From Paragordius varius (taxonomy: Eukaryota; Nematomorpha), in contig OZ176050.1 of assembly GCA_964247055.1 (NCBI GenBank), positions 6,944,001 through 7,008,000 of the forward strand: a stretch of DNA of 64,000 nt, read 5' to 3'. Shown here one piece after another: positions 23,401 through 35,977 of the stretch (its first letter is position 1; the number at the start of each line of letters is the position of its first letter). The notes under the pieces are model-generated. The model had not been told where the DNA came from. It was given only the letters and a program-made list of their open reading frames with translations, and did no database searches. A program made the translations under genes and the position numbers.

Positions 23401-26400
23401 TATTTAACATACGATATATATATGGTAATTACGCCTTAGAAAATAACATTTTTGATTGGTGAATTAAAATGATATCTTATTTTGCCTAACATGTAAATTT
23501 AAAAAGTATTGACGCAGTTTCTAGTTTAATTGCAATACAAAAACATATTTGGTCACTTTTGATGGTATTGATTTTCACCATTATTTTTGAGGGTGAGTGT
23601 CTGATATATATTATTTTCTTTAAAGATTTGCGGTTGTAGGCGTCTTTACTATCAATTTAACCTTATATTTGATTGCGAACGATTTCGTTTGCCTCTGAAC
23701 TTCTGTCCTCCCTAGGTCATCTATGATTCTTTCCAAGTTTTGCGGACACGGCCTTGTAGAGCTTTGACGCTATTTATATTTGTGCATCTTTTTCAATTTA
23801 CCATCATCTATTCATTCAATATGTCTTAACAAGCTTAGTCGTTGTGATTGGATTATAAGATCGATTGTATTTTTAGAGATTACATATGCTTCAAAGTTAT
23901 TAACATTGTATTTGGTTGAGTTGAGTGCATAATAAATTGTTTGGATTCTATGTTTTTTTCCACTACCAGGTTTCTGCGCCATACTTAAGGGCTGGCCATA
24001 TCACTGTAGTTTATATCTTCGTTCTGGTATTATTGTTTATTAATTTGTGGTTATTATGTGAATTATTGAGTGATATTTTTCCAAGCCTGGCTGGATCAAT
24101 GTTTTATTGCACTTTCTATAAACTCCTACTGCGGTAATAATATCGCCGAAGTGTATGTCGATTATACTTTTTTTAAATATAAATTTTAAATAAAATTTTG
24201 AAATGGATTTTTCTATCTAAAAACACATTTTTATGCTCATTTGATTATGTTATATATTTATTTATTTTAAGTTGCCATTATATCTATTTAACAGTGAAGC
24301 ACCTCTACATAAACAACGCTTAGCGGGGAAAAGTATCCCAATAGAGAAATTTGTTGTCAAAAAATGTCAACGATTTGTCGATCAAAATAATTATTTAATC
24401 GTGCCAGCATATGTACGTATAATTATTTTAATTTTGGACTTTAATATAATCTTAATTACATGGGATTAATATGAAATAATAGAACATTTTTATTATGAAA
24501 TATCGTTTAATTATATTTTTAATTTAGGCAAATTTTTTCACGGTTTAATTGTCCTAGATGCAAAATTTTGAGTTTTTTATTTTTATAAATTGGATATTTG
24601 AAACAACAATTGCAATGTATACATCTTTATAATTCGATTGTCGAACTAATATTTGATTCATCTTTAAAAAATTGAAACAAAGTTCTAATGCACAACTTAA
24701 AATTTAAATTGCTATACAATTGGTTTTTAAATACTAAAATTTTTTAGGAGCTAATATATTTATGGAATGGATTTTCAATCCTACGCAAACGTCAAGACTA
24801 TATTGAAGCCATGCTAAATCGATTAATTTTCGAAGAGAAAGCATTGGCAAAACACGCAAAAGGTTTATTAACTAAATAATACTTTATTATCTATGTATCA
24901 TTTTCTAAAAATGGTTAAAAAGGTTAATCACCAAGATTTTCTAACATTCATATATTTTTCAAAAATAATTTTTAAACTTTAAAAATAATTTTTTAATACT
25001 TTTCGACTTTTAATCTTTAACTTAATTTTACTAGCTGTCAAATTAGTTCAAGTCTACAGCAGGGCTTCTTAAACTTTTGTAGTTCACGACCCCATTTATG
25101 ATTGCGAGTTTCTTAACGACCCCAACAAATATAAAAAAAATAATAGTTCTTCGAAATAACACTTATTTGTTGATAATATTATCAGGATTATTGTTTTGAG
25201 AGATTGACAAAAATAAATACATTTTTTATAAATTTCTATTACATTTTCTGATTCATAGTAAATTTATACAAGATACTAGCTGGCTTTGTCACGCTTCGGT
25301 GTGGCGTAGTCTCACCGATAATTATTCTTAATAATTTGCAATAGAGTTATTGGAGATAAAAAATAATAATAAATATTCAATAAAAAATGTCTTTAGTCAA
25401 TCTTTTACGGGTTTTCATAGGCTGAAATATTGTGTACTAGAAATCGACCATATTTAATCTGCCCTTATTAATGTTTTCTATTATCATTGGATTTATTTTA
25501 AATATTAGTTTTGCGAAATCATGGTTAAAAGTTCTAATTTAAAATTATGTTCATACAACTGGGATCAAAGGTTATATAAAGTAAATCATTTGGTCCCTTT
25601 TTAAAGGAAATAATGATATTATACAACCCCAGAAATATATTTAACTGAACTTGTATGGCTTCTTAGTTTTTTGAAAATTAGCTCCAAAACCACCCCATTT
25701 TTGGCCTCTCAGTTTTAAACCGGTAGACCCCTACTTATAGGCCTATATGGAAAAAGCGCTAAGTTAAATTTTTTGCCTTTATAGGGAAAATATTTGGAAT
25801 CATCATTGAGACCATCGTCTCGTTTTATGATGGCGTTTTAGGGCATAAAGGCCCCAAATTAACGGCTAATAAAAAACCCGACCTTAATTACCTAGTTACG
25901 GGTAATATTTCAAGCTTTTAATGAGCTCAGGCTTCATAAATTTTCTGTTAATTAGCTCCAAAACAACGCAATTTTTATATAGTGGCGCAGTTTTAACGGC
26001 TATCTGTTTACCCACAGCCAATATTAAAAAAGCAAGACTAAAATTCTTGCCATTTAACAGAGAATAAGTCGAATCCTCAGTGAAACTGTCACATACCCTG
26101 GGCAAAAAATTATTTAGTTTTTTTTGAAAAAAATGGCATTTTACGGGTGGAAAGGGTAAAAAGAGAGCCTAAATTAAAAAAAGTAAGCAACTAGGTTCAA
26201 AGCAATCGAAAAAAAGTAAAAATAATCATATTTGAAATTGAATGGTCCAACACTTTTTTCGGAAAATTGTCTCAAAGATATGATTGGACTTCTCTTTTCA
26301 AAAAAACCCGTTTTTTACAATGGAGTGAGCCCAAACTGAGCCTAATTCATAAAAAGGACGAAGCTATTGTCGGGCCATTCATCATTGATTATATTTTTTG

Positions 26401-29400
26401 TTTGGAATAGGTCCCGTTTTCCGGAAACAGATCACAAAGCCAGCATTTTCCCTTTTTATAAATATATCGATTATAATGATCGGAATAGAAATGCTGGTAT
26501 AAACAGTCTTTCCGAACCAGAGAATTTACGATATATTTATCTACGATAATTGTTATTTTTCTTTATAACAATAATTTTACAAGTTAAAAACAATTTTTTT
26601 TAAATTTTATTTTTATCCCTCGCGCCCCCTTAATTTTGCTACGCGACCCCAAATGGGGTCGCGACCCATAGTTTAAGAAGCCCTGGTCTACAGTGTTTTA
26701 ACCAATTTAATATAACAATAAAAATATTTGGCTTGTAGTTGGAATTAATTTTTTTTTAAACGTATTTGGTTAGATCCCTTTTACAACGACAATATATGTT
26801 TGGTGAAACTATTACAAGGCATGTGTTACAAATGTCTCAAGGATATTGAAGCTTCCGCTTTGGCATTCGAATTTATTTTATTTCAGTATATTATGTTACT
26901 TTTTTACCTATATTATATTCTATTTGATAATAATATTTTTTAAAAATAATTTCGATTTCTCGATCAATATATATATGTATATATATACCATATATATACA
27001 GTTCAAATTTACCCTTGAACAATTCAAATTCACCTTAAAAATAAATTATGTATTTTTAGGCTAATATAACTCAACATTTATATGAAATATATTCTTGTTA
27101 TAGTTTATTATCTTTTCAGTATTATATTAATTTAAAACATGATTTTATTTTTAATATAAAAAAATATAGGTAATTTTTAATCTTAAAAAACATATAATTT
27201 ATTTGAGGGTGAATTTGAATTGTTCAAGGGTGAATTTTCGTAAATATATTTTTATCTAAACTTTCAAAATATAAACGCAAATTTGTTATTTATATCTTTA
27301 TAGCGAACTTAGAGACGACACCTATTTGATCCCATACGCAATGGTTGAGATTGCATTCCTTCTCATAGATGCGGGCGAATATCTCAGCGCTATACCATAC
27401 CTTGATACTGCACGGTAAATATAATTTTATCCTATTTTAAGAATTTAAAAATCAGGAATCGAAATCAGAACGGTTTATGATTTCGGTTCTAGGTTAATTA
27501 AGCGGTCAAATGTTTTTGATTTAGTTCCTTTTCAAGTAAAATTTGATAGGCAATTATTTAGGTAGAATGCGAATAGCCAAAATAATTATATAAATAAAAA
27601 ACTTTTATTGTTTCTCATTATTAAATATATTAAAGTTATTAATTTCAAATAACTTGAAAGATAATAAATTTGGAAAAAAAATAAAAAATCATATTGGAAT
27701 CGTATGGAACACAGTTAACTCTGTATTAATGGCTCACTAATAAATAAGTAATCATTCATTTTGCCTTTGTTTTATAGATCTTTCAATGGGTATTCCCTAC
27801 AAAGTAGGTTACACTTTAAAATTCACACGGCCTGTAAATTTATCGAGGCCCAAGGTATTAATCCACTTGCGCCATTGAATACCTGGTCAGGTGTTTTGAG
27901 TGCAGCAAGTCCAATAGCTAATTATCTGGTATCTTCTTTGCCTAAGGGTACGACTTCCATTTTTACTAACCCTAACACAACTAATTTGGGTGTCTCGTCA
28001 TCAACGCTAAACTCAATTACCAATAATAAAAATATAAATGACAACAATATTAATAATACTGTCAAAAAATCTACATCTTCCAACGGACTCAGCGCTCAAG
28101 AATTATCCGTTATATTGCATCACACGAGTTTGTTTAAGAAGGGTAATGATCCTAAAACACCCAACAAAATTGATGACAACCATCTACCAGTCATTGGTGA
28201 TAAAAATGTGCCACAAATTAACAAAAAACTCCCATTTTGTATCATCACCTCACCCCCCAAAATAAAAAATGGGAATTCACGTCGAAAGCTGTCCGGAGGC
28301 GATATCTTACTCGAACAAACTAACACATCCCCAAACAAACGTAATATATACCATTTACAATTCAAATTCATCCTTGAACAATTAAAATTTACCCTCAAAT
28401 AAATTATATGTTTTTTAAGATGAAAAATTACCTATATATTTTTTATAATATTAAAAAATAAAATTTTGTTTTAAAATTAAAATAATACTGAAAAAATAAT
28501 AAACTATGCCATAAAGATATATTTCATATTAATAATGAGTTATATTAGTTCGGAAACACATTATTTATTTTTAGGGTGAATTTGAATTGTTGAATTTGAA
28601 TTGTTCGAGGGGGTTTTGAGTTGTTCGAGGGTGAATTTGAACTGTAAATGGTATATATTACGAAAATATAAAATTACATTAGACAACATATTTTTCAGTT
28701 CTTTTGCTTTTCGACAATTTCTTTACACCCAATTTCATTGTAACAGTGTGTAAATTGTAATCTAAAATTTGATTATCTCATTTTTGTATTTTTGCGCTCT
28801 TTTGAATGATATATCAGGTATTAATCTTTAAAATAAAAAATTTTAGATTCCATGTTAAATTCGGTGTTTCTAAAAACAACAAATTTAGTAAGATGTTGAC
28901 CAATTTTTTTGTAGTGCAATCGTATTTGTTGTTTATTGTCAATAATTTTTTTGCTAGATTTTATGTTTTTTTGTTGTATAAAGGTAAACATCTAGTAGCC
29001 AACCGTAATAATTTGTATCCATCTACAAATCTTAATAGTCATCAGCTCATGATAAATGCCAACGGTCATCAAGATTCTTTTTATGGAATAAATGGAGAAT
29101 CTGAAGATCTTAACAGTCCACCAAAATCTGGTCCACCTATTTTAGATTCTAATCTGGAACCTGTATTTTTTGCCCAAAAAGTGCAAAATTTAGATGCTTC
29201 CCCCTCAAACATACCTACCCAAACAAATGAGGAAATGGCGTTTAGCGTGAAAAAACAGGAACCACTAGTATCAGCAAAAAAGGGTAAACACCACCAACAC
29301 TTTAAAAAGTTTGAGAAATTTCTAAAATTGAACAAATCACAAAGTAATAAATTGCAAACTCCATTGACTTCTTCTCTCTCTTTGTTTTACGAGCCCTCAT

Positions 29401-30249
29401 CTACACTTTCACATGCCGAAAACGGAAATAATGATAAAATAACACATTTACATTTTGTGAATCCGAGTATTCAAAAAAAGAAAACAGAATATGATCGATC
29501 TCAGTATTCGCCACACCCTAGAGGCTTAAACGATAACGATTCCATTATGTCAGAAAATATTTCTCCTAAATCTTATTCACATGCTAATGCCGCCACTAAT
29601 AAGAAGTATGACTCATTCTTCAAGCGCGGAGATCAATTTTGGGCCAGTGTACGGGGAATTAATTTAAAATCTAATGACAGCAATTCAATACATTCCCGAC
29701 TCGATTCTCATGATCTCAAACACCAAATCAATATGAAATTAGGGAAATCTAAGAAAACTCAATCATCAGATGCCAATATATCATTTAGCTCACATAAATC
29801 CACCACCAACACCACCCATCAATTCATGACCGTAATACCAAAAGCCGTAAAATTTGCTAAAAAGATTGGTAAACATAAGCTGTACTCAAAAAATATTACT
29901 GAACACACTACCACCAGTTTGAATAATTCACCACTTTTGCACGTAATGGATGGATCATTGAATGGCCATAACAATATGCCAAGTACGGGACCATTGCAAC
30001 AATCTACGCCAAAATCCAAACATCCATCTCTAGATCAAAAAATATTGCATGAGAGGTTTCCAGGTGAGTTGACTTATCAAAACCTAAAAATTATTACAAT
30101 ATTGGTGTTATTCGTAAAAATTTTGACTTAACAGTTAATAATTTTTTTAAATTTTGTTTTGTATTAATATTGTCAAGATAGTGAATAAAAATAGTTTTTT
30201 AACCAATTTAACGGTTATGTTGTTTGGCTTACTTTTTTTAGGATTATAG
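17498..30249 (+). CDS. ttc39: TTC39-family tetratricopeptide repeat protein, about 19 exons
   Basis: Exons: 17498-17527, 17629-17711, 17733-17808, 17835-17961, 20356-20488, 20880-20988, 21326-21391, 21583-21697, 22061-22128, 22337-22396, 22601-22692, 23146-23331, 24272-24412, 24748-24862, 26774-26885, 27304-27414, 27778-28340, 28984-30063, 30242-30249. Family landmarks: LFLNNKFN, ESIYHSLGYS, EEVHAELCYAEC, SFVKGGIKIR, LPARILKLLEFIGFSGNK, GAIFLYFQARL, YLCYWELMWC, RLAGKSIPIEKF, YLWNGF, CLVKLLQGMCYK and YLIPYAMVEIAFLL. The family is conserved from fungi (Iml2) to mammals and has been linked to lipid and cilium functions. Start MIGSNEEIEE is in phase with exon 2 but only inferred. Phases agree throughout except between the exons ending 23331 (phase 2) and starting 24272 (phase 0): a small 3n+1 exon is probably missed. 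The last two large exons add over 500 Ser/Asn/His-rich residues absent from the human protein (about 610 residues). Introns hold a hAT, a LINE tail and two MITEs. Confidence 0.95.
17712..17732 (+). other. Ultra-short intron (21 nt) in ttc39
   Basis: GTTCAATTTTATTTATTTTAG between AAACCATA and TATTTTGG. Without removal the frame hits a stop (TAG) at the junction. With removal it gives LKPYILESIYHSLGYS, which aligns with LKPRTKESMYHSL of the family. Confidence 0.88.
17809..17834 (+). other. Ultra-short intron (26 nt) in ttc39
   Basis: Begins GTAAAATCG and ends TTTATTTTAG. Splicing joins MTFDS to CDIESATES in frame. Only 76 nt of exon separates it from the 21-nt intron. Confidence 0.93.
17962..20355 (+). 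other. Long ttc39 intron, 2.4 kb, no other gene
   Basis: Very AT-rich, with a short AC/AT run near 18003. Open frames here have no recognisable content. It begins only 127 nt of exon after the 26-nt intron. Confidence 0.7.
23600..24010 (-). pseudogene. Decayed 3' end of a LINE reverse transcriptase ORF
   Basis: Read on the minus strand, short blocks match the C-terminus of RTE/CR1-like non-LTR elements: ALKYGAETW at about 23968-23994, then QRLSLLRHIE, then GRVRKTWKES near 23730-23760. Several stops and frame changes lie between them. It sits antisense in the ttc39 intron 23332-24271, the same intron in which the exon phases fail to match. Confidence 0.65.
25060..26685. mobile_element. Non-autonomous hAT element with intact target duplication
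   Basis: The left end is CAGGGCTTCTTAAACTTTTG; the right end read inward is CAGGGCTTCTTAAACTATGG, followed by a shared GGGGTCG box. An 8-bp duplication GTCTACAG flanks it (25052-25059 and 26686-26693). The 1626 bp inside show no transposase. A GTCACGCTTCGGTGTGGCG island lies near 25290. It sits in a ttc39 intron. Confidence 0.92.
26985..27245. mobile_element. Iteron-type MITE (family B)
   Basis: The left arm is ACAGTTCAAATTTACCCTTG plus one further ATTCAAATTCACC unit; the right arm has GGGTGAATTTGAATTGTTC and GGGTGAATTTTCG. It lies in the ttc39 intron 26886-27303. Confidence 0.8.
28348..28656. mobile_element. Iteron-type MITE (family B) abutting a splice donor
   Basis: The left end TACCATTTACAATTCAAATT starts within 10 nt of the ttc39 donor at 28341; the right end GTGAATTTGAACTGTAAATGG closes it. 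The right arm carries two to three degraded 21-bp units. Confidence 0.85.
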
Positions 30250-32342
30250 GAGTCACTTTACCAAGTAGATATTAAATTTCTTTCAAAACTTAATTCTCAA
30301 ACAACAAATGTTTTTGGGTTTATGAACATTTGTGATACCATATTTATTTGTAGTATCTTAATTCAAAATATTACATTTAAAATTTATATATGGTTAGATG
30401 ACAATCAAGAAAGAACTTTAGACAGTTCATTGCTAAAAGGATCAAATAACCATCATTTATAATTTGGATCTGAAATTTTTTTATAAATAAATGTATTATA
30501 TAAACTCTGTATAGTTGTTTATAGCTCATTTAACGCTACCCATCTAAATTTTTGTACTCATAATGTTTATATTAACATATAGTTTGTATAGCAATATCCA
30601 AATTTTTCATTTATGTTAAGGCCATATAATTTTTATTTTATATTTATTTCATGATCAATTATCATATAATTTATATGTATTACGCACCGCACCGTTGGTG
30701 TTAGTTTCAATAAATTAGTCAATAACCATGATGTTTATAAATTAAGGTATCAATACTTTTGTTTCTACAAACAAAGATTTAGCACAATAAATTAAATATG
30801 AGGTATAATCATATAATTATCGCTGGGAATGTTAATACAGTAAAAATACTAGAAAAATGTTATTTCTGATACAAGCTGATTCGAAAAAACGCTTTTTTCC
30901 GCACATATGTTCGTATGAAATTAATATAATTGTCTAACGTGTCAATTAAATTATGCTATTACAAGGTTTGAATCACAAAAGTATTAGAAAGGTTTTACAT
31001 TATCCATCAGATCTAAAAATCGCACGGCGTGAATTTATAACCAAGATAAAGGATTGTACGGTTTTGATTTTTATTGAAGCAAAAGAATACACTGGACTAC
31101 AAATTTTTCTGCCACTCGAGATTTTTGCATTTTCTGTGATATTTACCATCATTTTGACAGTAAATCTGAGATAAAATCATAACTTCACCTAAGAATTTCG
31201 TATAATTTGATTTTTTTGATTATGCGCCCTCTTTATCAAAATTTTACCAAAATGTTTTTTTTTTGAAAATATACAAGAAATGCCCATTTGTAATATATCA
31301 ATCGAAAGAGTAATAAAAACTCTATAAGATGACTAAGATGTTTTACATCGATAATTAATATTGGACATAGAGAGCGACAAACGCGCGAAGCGAGAGCGTT
31401 TTTCTTAATTAATATATTTTGAAACTAATGGATGAAAATAGCTCAAACTTTGTCTAGATGGTGATGAATGTCCAAAAAAGATAATACAAGAAAGTTTTTT
31501 TGATTAAAACATTTTTTTATTATTTTTATGTCACTCAAAACAGCCATTTTTAAGTTTTTTGTTTAAAAAATTACCATCTCATCAATATTTAATTTATTTT
31601 CTTTCGGAGGCTTATAATTTCAAAATTTTAAAAACAAAAACAAAGTTTAAGGTATTTTGATCTTTTATAATTATGTAATAAATTTACAGTTATAACTATG
31701 CATTTTTGTATCCAATGAGTAAAATAATTATGATAATAATATTTTTTTTAAAAAAGCAAACCAAATGCCTTTCAAAGATTTTTTTTGGAATTAAATACTA
31801 ATATAACCCTAATAATTATATTAAAATAATTGATATGATTTTCAAATTAGTTTTGTGAAAATTTTAACTTTTAATTTTGAAAATTTCGAGTTTAGTGTTA
31901 AATCGGGGCCAAAAATTATCGATAAACTCTAATGTAAAAAAATTCTTAGGTAGACCAATTTTTTTTCAAATATACTATTTATGTACTTTAATAAACTTTA
32001 AATTTACAAAATGGCAGTTTAAAAAAGTTAAAATTTGTTGTCTAGTGTTATTATTAATTGACCCAATATATCGCACAAAGCATAAATGGAGAAAAAATTT
32101 CATTTATTTGTTTCATATTGTAAATATGAATATGCATTGCTTTCAAAAAGAACGATTTTTAATCAAATATATCTGTATAGAAATCTTGAGCGGCATCATA
32201 TTATGTAACAATTTACAATTTTTGAAAAAAATCTTTTTACCGTATTTTGTAAGTTTAATACTATAGGATACGTTTAAAATTTTTGCTAACTCGTATATTT
32301 AAAACAAATGTGCATTTTTAACAATAATATTTTGATGTTATA
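30250..32342. other. Gene-free stretch with dispersed repeat D, copy 2
   Basis: Downstream of ttc39. 31096-31390 and 31905-32020 match the repeat at 3781-4130. Frames at 30953-31174 and 31877-32266 overlap the repeat and show no domain; I treat them as chance. Confidence 0.55.
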
Positions 32343-32350
32343 ATCTACAT

Positions 32351-34683
32351 CAGTGATACTCAAACCGCGGCCCGCGGGCCGCATGCGGCCCTAAGAGTGC
32401 TTTAATATTGCCCTATGACCATATTGATACTTAAATAATTTTTTTATTGATGAATTTTTTAAAATACACATAAACGGATTTTCGCTTATTTTGATATTAA
32501 TTTATTTTCTTTAGATTTAATTTTGGTAATTTTATTTTTACCCAATTTAAAATGTAGAAAAATTTTCCTACATTAAATTGATTTCAAATTTTGGCACTTG
32601 TTTCTGTTTCTGTATTCTGTTTTTTGTATTTAAGCAAGCCTTTCACCCGAACTTGCATATACATATTCTTTGAAAAGCTATCTTGTATCATTTTTTATAA
32701 CTCATTCCTACAAAATATTTTTTAAATCAACATGATTAATTTTCAACCTATTTGTTTATAACATAATTCAAATTATATTCCTTATTTTAAAAAAATTTAC
32801 ATAATATTTAAACATAAATTCAAATGATGACATCTAATGTTAAATAACATAAATTATCCGATGAAAATCGCTCCTATTAAAAAGAAAATGGGAAGAAAAA
32901 TTTGTCGTTTAAAAAAATGTTGTTACCTGCCTTATATGTAAGGACAACATAATTAAAATACAATTTTGAAAACATTTTACAATCCTTCATTTTCACAAAT
33001 TACCAGAAAATCATGAGGAAAACGAAAAAAAATCAAGGAATTATATCAGAAAGAAAAATCTATTATGTTCATAGCATTCTCCCAGAAAAAGCTGTAACAT
33101 AAGCTTCGTATTCAATTTGCTATATTTTAGGAAAAAATATGAAACCGTTTACTCATTCCCAACTAATAAAAGAATGTCTAATAAATGGTTGCACTTTATT
33201 TATTTGATGAATTCCACATTAAAGATCAAATCATAAGGCAAATTAAAAAACTTCAACCTTCTGATTCAACATGTGCTTGTCGCATTGAAGATTTGTCTAA
33301 ATATATTTTTAACAATACATTACTGGCTCTGAAAAACTGCAAATATTTTAGTATTCCTATTGATTCTAGTACTGATATTAGTTCAACACCTCAATGCGCG
33401 CTCTTCGTGAGATTTTGCAACGACAACATAATCAACGAGGAATATTTAAAATTCTTACCAATGAATAATACCAACGAAAGGATGCGATTTCCTCGAAATA
33501 ATTAGCACTTTTTTCGATAATAATGATATATCTATGAAAAATTGGTTTCGATCTGCACATGACTGTCCCTCTATGATTGGAATAAACAAATGATTTATTC
33601 CTCTTTTGAAAAACAATAATTTGCAAAATATTTTATCCTTTCACTGTTTTATTAATTAGAAAACTTGGTTTAGCATGTGAAAGATAAATCCCTATTCAAT
33701 AATTAAAACGTGGATATAGTTAACCACATCAGTGGCCGAGAATTTAACCACTGTATATTCAAAAACCTTATGAAAGATATCCACAGTGAGTTTGATAATC
33801 TTTTGTACACCGCTGTGAGATGGCTAAGCATTAGCAAAGTATTAAATTTTGTTTTAAGACATGAAATATTATTTGTAAATGATAACAGAAAGTTTGACGA
33901 GGAAATTAATAGTGATAAATGATGGGTTATTAGCCTACCTTTGCGACATTATTTATAAATTTAGTATTTTTTATACAGTCAAGGGAGCAAAATAATAATC
34001 CAATTTGCTAATGGAGATTAATTTAATAATAAACAATTATTTAATATTTTTATCTAATGAGATGAATTCAGATTTCAAGAATTAGGAAATATTAAAAATT
34101 GCTTAAAACTCGTTAAAAATCCATTATGGATATATCCAATATAAAGCAACTTGAGCATTTCGGTTTTGATCAGGCGCATATCATTGAAGTATCCGTAGAT
34201 TTTCAAATTCCAATTTGGAGGCTATATAAGAGAATCGTAAAGAAGAAAGATATGTAGAATTTTGGCAAAATGTGCCAAATAAATATGAAAATATAAAAAA
34301 ATGTTGTTTCCCTCTCATTACACGTGTAAGACGGCATATTCAAAAATAAAGTATGTCAAAAATTTATACAGAAATCGCTTAACCGATGATTATATACAAG
34401 ACGTATTATGAATGGCCTGTTATGAGGCGAAACCAATTATTCCAAAACTATTGGTTAATATCAAAATAAATTTTGTTATCAAAATATACTATTTACTAAA
34501 TGGTGCAAAACGAGTTTTTAGATGGATTTACATGCGATCCGCAAAAATTAATTGTGCAGATTAAGAGTATAAATATGTGTATAAATGTCACATAGATATG
34601 GAATAGCCATTATAAGATTCATGGCCCTTGAAAAAAAAATATATTTTATTTGGCCCGTAAAATTTTTTTGGTGAGTACCACTG
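32351..34683 (+). mobile_element. hAT transposon with decayed transposase
   Basis: The left end is CAGTGATACTCAAACCGCGG with GGCCCGCGGGCC just inside; the right end read inward is CAGTGGTACTCACCAAAAAA with a matching GGGCC. The 8-bp duplication ATCTACAT (32343-32350, 34684-34691) is perfect. The transposase is readable in pieces on the plus strand: KPFTHSQLIKECL near 33140; 33185-33505 with KYFSIPIDSSTDISS and CALFVRFCND, the DE/ST-D box of Charlie/ZBED-type hATs; then CPSMIGINK; 33710-33922 with IFKNLMKDIHSE and AVRWLSISKVL; and NRLTDDYIQDVL near 34375. Several stops and frame changes separate them, so it is dead. Confidence 0.93.
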
Positions 34684-34691
34684 ATCTACAT

Positions 34692-35085
34692 TATAAAAAT
34701 TTATTTCTTCAATTTCGGATTTTGCGTTTATATCAAGGTCACTACCCATTTTGTGTTACTCTTTTAGAGTTATAAATCAAAATTCAATAAAAACATCAGT
34801 TTTTTTGAATAATAGTATTAAAATTTGGTTTGAAGCTTTAGGCTACAAAAAAATAATTTAATATAATGTGTATTCAAGTCCGATTTTGAATTATTACATT
34901 AGAGTTGCTACAAATTTTATATGTTCGGGGCCTCAATACAGAAGCACTACTATAATCACGATACATTTTTTATAAAAATATATTTATGTGTATCTAAATG
35001 TCCACAAAAAACAACTTGATGAAATATGTATCTTCTGATAGGGAAATGCATTATGATTATTATGGTGCTTTTGACCCTGAGTGAT
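34692..35085. other. Spacer with a family C end fragment
   Basis: AT-rich spacer. 35010-35085 matches the left end of the family C elements (CTTGATGAAATATGTATC, then GGTGCTTTTGACCCTGAG) and is cut off by the MITE that starts at 35090. Confidence 0.5.
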
Positions 35086-35089
35086 TTAA

Positions 35090-35624
35090 CACTCGAATAC
35101 AACACATTCATTTCATTCCTTCGATTCAAATTGGGATCGTTGGATACCCCAGGCCTGTTTTATTAAATACTTCCAAAATTATGGAAGGAATAAAACCATA
35201 GCAAAGGTTTGCACTTATATAACAATGATCCAAAAAAAATATTATAAAATATTGAAATTATTGATTTTGCGGCAAAACCCAATGCTAAAAATTTAGCCAT
35301 CATGACATATGTACGCTAGCTAAATTTAAATATAATACAAAACCACTTTTACTATATCTATTATGGATGGGATTTAAATAAAAAATTAGCTTTAATTTTA
35401 GCTTTAAAATTAAATAAACACGATTTGCAAAAATGTTGCAGAATATAGCGTAGAAATAGTTTGATAAAACTTTTTTTCAAAACTAAATTTTATTTAGATA
35501 TTTCGGCTTATTTATATAATTACTATTGAAGCATAAATTTAAATTGGGGCCAGTTCTTTCAGTAGTTTTTTAAATTTTTAACTTAAATATAGTCTGGGTA
35601 TTTAGATAACCATGAATTGAAGTG
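35090..35624 (-). mobile_element. Family A (TTAA) MITE, diverged
   Basis: Reverse copy after TTAA at 35086-35089 with CACTCGAATACAACACATTC and CTTCGATTCAAATTGGGA; the right end is CCATGAATTGAAGTGCTAA. Clearly more diverged than the copies at 13-15 kb. Confidence 0.8.
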
Positions 35625-35977
35625 CTAACCAAAAAGGCCAGATTCTCAATTTAGTTGATATGCTTAGGTGGTATTTACTAAAGGCAACATACTTTTTTTA
35701 TATGGGCCGCATTAAACCCAACACCTAATATGAATATATATTTATTCATGTTTCCATTAGTTGTTTCATTTAAAGCTATGGAATAAAAGGAAGATGCTTT
35801 GACTTTTCTGAAAAAACAAATATTTATTAAAAATCCAAACTGGATAATAAAATTATCATATGCCTTTATTACAAAGTGGTATTGTCAGGAGGATACAGCT
35901 AGATGGCTTGAAATATGCTGCAACAATTTTAAAATCCAAAAAACCCGTTTTTTTCAAAGTATGTTTTGATCTATTAA

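Noticed and set aside
28806-28983. N-terminal part of the long plus-strand frame at 28806-30131
   Set aside because: It is intronic: the exon starts at 28984 by phase with the donor at 28341, and the first 59 codons are AT-driven Phe/Ile/Lys/Asn.
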